64,000 nt of DNA, from positions 5,084,001-5,148,000 of the forward strand of contig NZ_AP027291.1 in assembly GCF_030295745.1 (NCBI RefSeq), given 5' to 3'. Both the position numbers and the translations under genes were made by a program. The DNA is from Mycolicibacterium sp. TUM20985. GTDB taxonomy: Bacteria; Actinomycetota; Actinomycetes; Mycobacteriales; Mycobacteriaceae. Below the pieces are notes generated by a model. That model ran no database searches and was not told the origin of the DNA. It saw only the letters and a list, made by a program, of their open reading frames with translations. Positions 60,939 through 64,000 of the stretch are shown here, piece after piece (position 1 is the stretch's first letter; each line of letters starts with the position of its first letter).

Positions 60939-63356
60939 ATGCCCCTTGACTGGCAAGCGATTCGGTGCCGGCCCGGCGTCTACGCGCACTCCTCCGACGT
61001 GTCCGGAGAATGGCCGGGGAGTCTCGACGTCGGACCGGCCACCACCGTCGCAGCCGTCTTCGGTGACGTCGACGACCCCGACGACTTCGACCACTGGTTC
61101 CGGACCGTCCTCGAGGTCGACGAGGCGACGGTGGTGGAGTTCGGCGGCCTGACCTTCCCCGCCACCGTCTTCGTCGACGGCGTGGAGGTCGGCCGTTGCG
61201 AATCGATGTTCATGCCGGTGCGGGTCGAGTTCGGCGCAGGCAGCCACGAGGTGTGCGTCCACTTCGCGTCGCTCGCGGCGTGGCTGGCGATCCGCAGACC
61301 TCGGGGCCGGTGGCGTTCGAGCCTGGTCGCCGCACCCGGAATGCGTTGGGCAAGAACGACTTTGATAGGTCGGGCGCCGGTCTACGGCCCGGTTCCCGCC
61401 CCGGTTGGATTCTGGCGACCCGTCGTCACCACGCCGGCTCGGTGTTGGACGAGCCATACCGTGTCGACTGAGCCCACGACGGGTGAGGTTCGCATCGACG
61501 GCACCTGTGGGGCCGACGACGGGACCGAGATCCACGCCGCGATCACCGACGGCGTGGACGGCACGGTGACCGACGTGCGTGGTCGCGTCGATGACGGGCG
61601 ATTCACCCTGCGGGCTCACGTCGCGGCGCCCCGGCTCTGGTGGCCCCACGGTTATGGCCCGGCGCACTGCTACGGGTTGACGCTGAGCCTCGACGGCCAT
61701 CCGGTCCGTCACCGGACGATCGGTTTCCGGAGGTTGGACGTGGACACCGGTGGCGGTGGGTTCCGCGTCGTCGTCAACGGTGTCGCGATCTTCTGCCGGG
61801 GTGCGACGTGGACCCCGCCCGACCCCGTGCGCCTGCTGTCCGATCGACCGGCCATCGAGGAGCTCGTCTCGACGTTCGTCGACGCCGGCGCCAACATGCT
61901 GCGCATCGTGGGCGGGATGGTCTACGAACAGGACGAGTTCTGGGAGGTCTGCGCCGAGAAGGGCGTCATGGTGTGGCAGGACGCCATGCAGTCGACCTTC
62001 GATCCGCCTCCCGAACAGTCGGACCTGATCGCCGACGAACTGTGCGGTGTCCTCGATGCCGTCTCGGGCAACCCCGCAGTCACCGTCGTCAGCGGGGGGA
62101 GCGAAACTCTGCAGCGGCCCGAGATGTTGGGCCTGGACCGCGAACAGCGCTCGATCGCCCTCATCGAGTCGGTGCTACCCGCACGGGTGGCACGCCACAG
62201 CGATGCCCACTACGTCACGGCGTCGCCGTCACCACCCCCCGACTCCGACGACCTGGCCATCCGGCCTGATACGGGGATCGCGCACTGGTTCGGCGTTGGC
62301 GGCTACCTTCGACCGGTTGCCGACGTCCACACCGCGGGGGTGAGATTCGCCGCCGAATGCCTTGCCTTCTCCAACCCGCCGGTCCTCGCCGCGGTCGAAC
62401 GCCACTTCGGTTCGGCGGCCGTGGCCGGCCACGACCCACGGTGGAAGGCAGCCGTACCGCGCGACCGTGGCTCGTCATGGGACTTCGAGGACGTTCGAGA
62501 CTTCTACGCCGAACGCATCTTCGGCGAGGACCTGCTGACCACCCGGCGGATCGACCCCGAGCGCTATCTGCAACTGGGGCGGCTCGCGGTGGCCGAGGCG
62601 ATGCGCGCCTGCTTCGCCTTCTGGCGACGACCGGACTCGGGCTGTGGCGGCGCTCTGGTGCTCACGGCCAAGGACCTCTGCCCCGGTGCGGGTTGGGGAC
62701 TGCTCGACGTGGACGGGATGCCCAAACCCGCACTGGCCGTGCTCCGTCGGGTGTGGGCGCCCGTATGCGTAGTCGTGGCGGATGGCGGGCTGGCCGGCGT
62801 CCGCATCGACGTTCACAACGACACCGAACGGGCGATCAGCGGCGCGCTGCGGCTGATCGCCAGCCACGCCAACGGGAATCGGATGACCGCCGCTCGCGAG
62901 GACGTCGTCGTTCCGCCGCACTCGTCGGTGACCCTGACGGACGCCGACGTCACCGGCGCCTTCCGCGATCTGTCCCATGCGTTTCGGTTCGGGCCCGCGA
63001 CCGCCGACGCCATCGAGGCCAGCTTCGACTACGACGACGGCACGGCATCCGTCAGCGACGTCATGATCGTCAATCCCCGCAGCGGTCAGCCGAGCACGGG
63101 CGTCGCGGTGACGGTCACGTCGGACGGCCCGAACGAAGCAGATGACCGATGGCTGCTCGAGGTCTCCTCGCCCGCCTCGCTGCGCTACGTCACCGTCGAC
63201 GCCCCCGGTTGGCAGCCCTCCGACGACTCGTTCCACCTCCCGGTCGGCACCACCCGTCACCTCTTGCTCCGACGGACCACGGCCACCGGGCAGCCCGCAG
63301 GCACGCTCGATTCGATCGATCTCGTGTCGCCCAAGACGTTCGGAGCCCGGCCATGA
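60939..63356 (+). CDS. GH2-like (beta-mannosidase-like) glycoside hydrolase homologue
   Basis: 805 residues. Sugar-binding jelly roll (about residues 20-160), an Ig-like domain (about 180-285), a TIM barrel (about 285-610) and C-terminal beta domains. Acid/base position is Glu389 in SGGSE, where family members usually have an Asn before the Glu; the nucleophile candidate is Glu473 in VRFAAECLAFSNPP, corresponding to the F-x-S-E-F-G pattern. The N to S change may alter activity or bind a different substrate. It lacks a signal peptide, so it acts in the cytoplasm, and probably remodels a glycosylated intermediate or donor. 4 bases after DUF1839; its stop overlaps the AcpS-like gene. Confidence 0.82.
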   Translation: MPLDWQAIRCRPGVYAHSSDVSGEWPGSLDVGPATTVAAVFGDVDDPDDFDHWFRTVLEVDEATVVEFGGLTFPATVFVDGVEVGRCESMFMPVRVEFGAGSHEVCVHFASLAAWLAIRRPRGRWRSSLVAAPGMRWARTTLIGRAPVYGPVPAPVGFWRPVVTTPARCWTSHTVSTEPTTGEVRIDGTCGADDGTEIHAAITDGVDGTVTDVRGRVDDGRFTLRAHVAAPRLWWPHGYGPAHCYGLTLSLDGHPVRHRTIGFRRLDVDTGGGGFRVVVNGVAIFCRGATWTPPDPVRLLSDRPAIEELVSTFVDAGANMLRIVGGMVYEQDEFWEVCAEKGVMVWQDAMQSTFDPPPEQSDLIADELCGVLDAVSGNPAVTVVSGGSETLQRPEMLGLDREQRSIALIESVLPARVARHSDAHYVTASPSPPPDSDDLAIRPDTGIAHWFGVGGYLRPVADVHTAGVRFAAECLAFSNPPVLAAVERHFGSAAVAGHDPRWKAAVPRDRGSSWDFEDVRDFYAERIFGEDLLTTRRIDPERYLQLGRLAVAEAMRACFAFWRRPDSGCGGALVLTAKDLCPGAGWGLLDVDGMPKPALAVLRRVWAPVCVVVADGGLAGVRIDVHNDTERAISGALRLIASHANGNRMTAAREDVVVPPHSSVTLTDADVTGAFRDLSHAFRFGPATADAIEASFDYDDGTASVSDVMIVNPRSGQPSTGVAVTVTSDGPNEADDRWLLEVSSPASLRYVTVDAPGWQPSDDSFHLPVGTTRHLLLRRTTATGQPAGTLDSIDLVSPKTFGARP

Positions 63357-63775
63357 CAGAACTCGTGCCCCCGCCGGGGTACCGCATCCGGACCGGCTGC
63401 GACATCGTCGCCGTGGCCGAGGTCGAACAATCCATCGCCTGCTTCGGCGACCGCTATCTGCGCAGGGTCTTCACCCCGGGGGAGCTGAGCTACAGCGACG
63501 GCCCGGACCGCGCGGCCCGGCTGGCGGCGCGCTTCGCCGCCAAGGAGGCGGTGATCAAGGCCTTCGCCGAGCCGTCTGCGGCGTTCGGCTTCTTCGACGT
63601 CGAGGTCGAAACCATGGGCTCGGTGCCGAGGCTGGTGTTCCGCGGCACCGCGGCCAGGTTGGCAGCCGAGCAAGGCTGGGTGAGTAGTTCGGTCTCGCTG
63701 ACACACGCGCCGTGCCATGCCGCTGCGATGGTGGCCGCCAGCTGCGTCGAGAGCCCGCGGTCTACCAATGGGTGA
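63353..63775 (+). CDS. holo-[acyl-carrier-protein] synthase (AcpS-type)
   Basis: 140 residues. GCDIVAVAEVEQSI holds the Mg/CoA-binding Asp, and RLAARFAAKEAVIKAF the conserved FxxKEAxxK lysine and glutamate. These are the AcpS hallmarks, and the length is typical. It transfers phosphopantetheine from CoA to Ser35 of the neighbouring carrier protein. A second, dedicated AcpS in a cluster is unusual because mycobacteria already have one for FAS/PKS use. ATG overlaps the glycosidase-like stop; its own stop overlaps the glycosyltransferase start. Confidence 0.92.
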   Translation: MTELVPPPGYRIRTGCDIVAVAEVEQSIACFGDRYLRRVFTPGELSYSDGPDRAARLAARFAAKEAVIKAFAEPSAAFGFFDVEVETMGSVPRLVFRGTAARLAAEQGWVSSSVSLTHAPCHAAAMVAASCVESPRSTNG

Positions 63776-64000
63776 GCACGCTCGAATCTCCTTGATCTGC
63801 AGCACGATCGGTCGCCCCCGGGCAATTCGCGAGCTCCTCGACTCCGTCGCCCGCAGCGACGTCGCCGAGGCCGTTGAGTTCGTGCTCGTCGATCAAAGTC
63901 CGGACCGCTCTTGCATCGCCGTGCTCGACGAGGTCGACATGCCGGGACCAAAGATCTCGACGGTCACGGGTCGAGGTCTGTCGATCGGGCGCAACCGCGG
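63768..64000 (+). CDS. family 2 glycosyltransferase, N-terminal part (runs off the right edge)
   Basis: 77 complete codons are visible from the ATG at 63768, overlapping the AcpS stop. ARISLICSTIGRPRAIREL and FVLVDQSPDRS are the typical GT2 N-terminal beta-strand and nucleotide-binding region; the SIGRNRG motif begins the sugar-nucleotide loop. It would transfer a sugar to a lipid- or glycan-linked acceptor; with the GH2-like gene it supports a sugar-containing product. The end of the gene, and of the cluster, lie outside the window. Confidence 0.82.
   Translation, partial: MGEHARISLICSTIGRPRAIRELLDSVARSDVAEAVEFVLVDQSPDRSCIAVLDEVDMPGPKISTVTGRGLSIGRNR

Noticed and set aside
1-64000. tRNA, rRNA, insertion sequence or prophage
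   Set aside because: I saw no cloverleaf-like tRNA, rRNA core, transposase or integrase in the window; a dedicated scan was not possible.

Overview
The window is high-GC actinobacterial DNA, and its gene order marks it as a non-tuberculous Mycobacterium (Mycolicibacterium-type). Most of it reads as the reverse complement of the M. tuberculosis Rv0495c-Rv0542c neighbourhood: menE end, Rv0541c-like membrane protein, Rv0540/Rv0539-like genes, galE3, MTA phosphorylase, menA, Rv0531/Rv0530-like genes, the cytochrome c maturation operon with hemL, the hemBDCA operon, serB1/Rv0504c-like genes, Rv0502/Rv0501, the bS22/BldC-like pair, proC and Rv0499-Rv0495c. Family and locus assignments come from remembered family features and synteny; no search was run. 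Several genes I expect here from M. tuberculosis (mmpL2/mmpS2, cmaA2, fabH, PE_PGRS6) are absent.

1-13 kb: end of menE, a small membrane protein, an AI-2E-type permease, a CPA1 Na+/H+ antiporter, a ferredoxin-reductase-like flavoprotein, PhoU, a nuclease/phosphatase-fold protein, a GT-C-like membrane protein, a convergent methyltransferase/DUF2064/GT2 trio, a two-component system and a nitronate-monooxygenase-like protein. 13-27 kb: galE3-like epimerase and MTA phosphorylase, divergent from an unexpected Emb-type arabinosyltransferase homologue; then menA and the tightly overlapping hemL-phosphatase-TlpA-CcdA-ResB-CcsA-MinD-like operon (minus strand).

27-39 kb is more accessory. It holds a small secreted protein, a 1,143-residue secreted protein with two seven-bladed YVTN propellers and a 374-bp internal duplication, a divergent LuxR/ATPase regulator preceded by a small HTH-like protein and a perfect 20-bp palindrome, F420/PPOX-type proteins, and a TetR/DUF2236 pair with a likely operator. 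38-53.7 kb is housekeeping: heme synthesis, lipid and envelope genes, proline synthesis and Ppx.

54-64 kb is the most interesting part. After a polyprenyl-phosphate sugar transferase comes a divergent cluster. On the minus strand are an acyl-CoA-dehydrogenase-like flavoprotein, a SerRS-like amino acid:[carrier protein] ligase (Zn ligands Cys132/Glu175/Cys279, no tRNA-binding arm) and a tandem alpha/beta-hydrolase. On the plus strand are a carrier protein, a DUF1839 protein, a GH2-like glycosidase homologue, a dedicated holo-ACP synthase and the start of a glycosyltransferase, overlapping or nearly touching. I propose that an amino acid is activated without tRNA, loaded onto the carrier protein, possibly oxidised there, and passed by the DUF1839 protein (BtrH-like Cys/His arrangement) to a sugar-containing acceptor. 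This is an inference; the cluster continues past the right edge.
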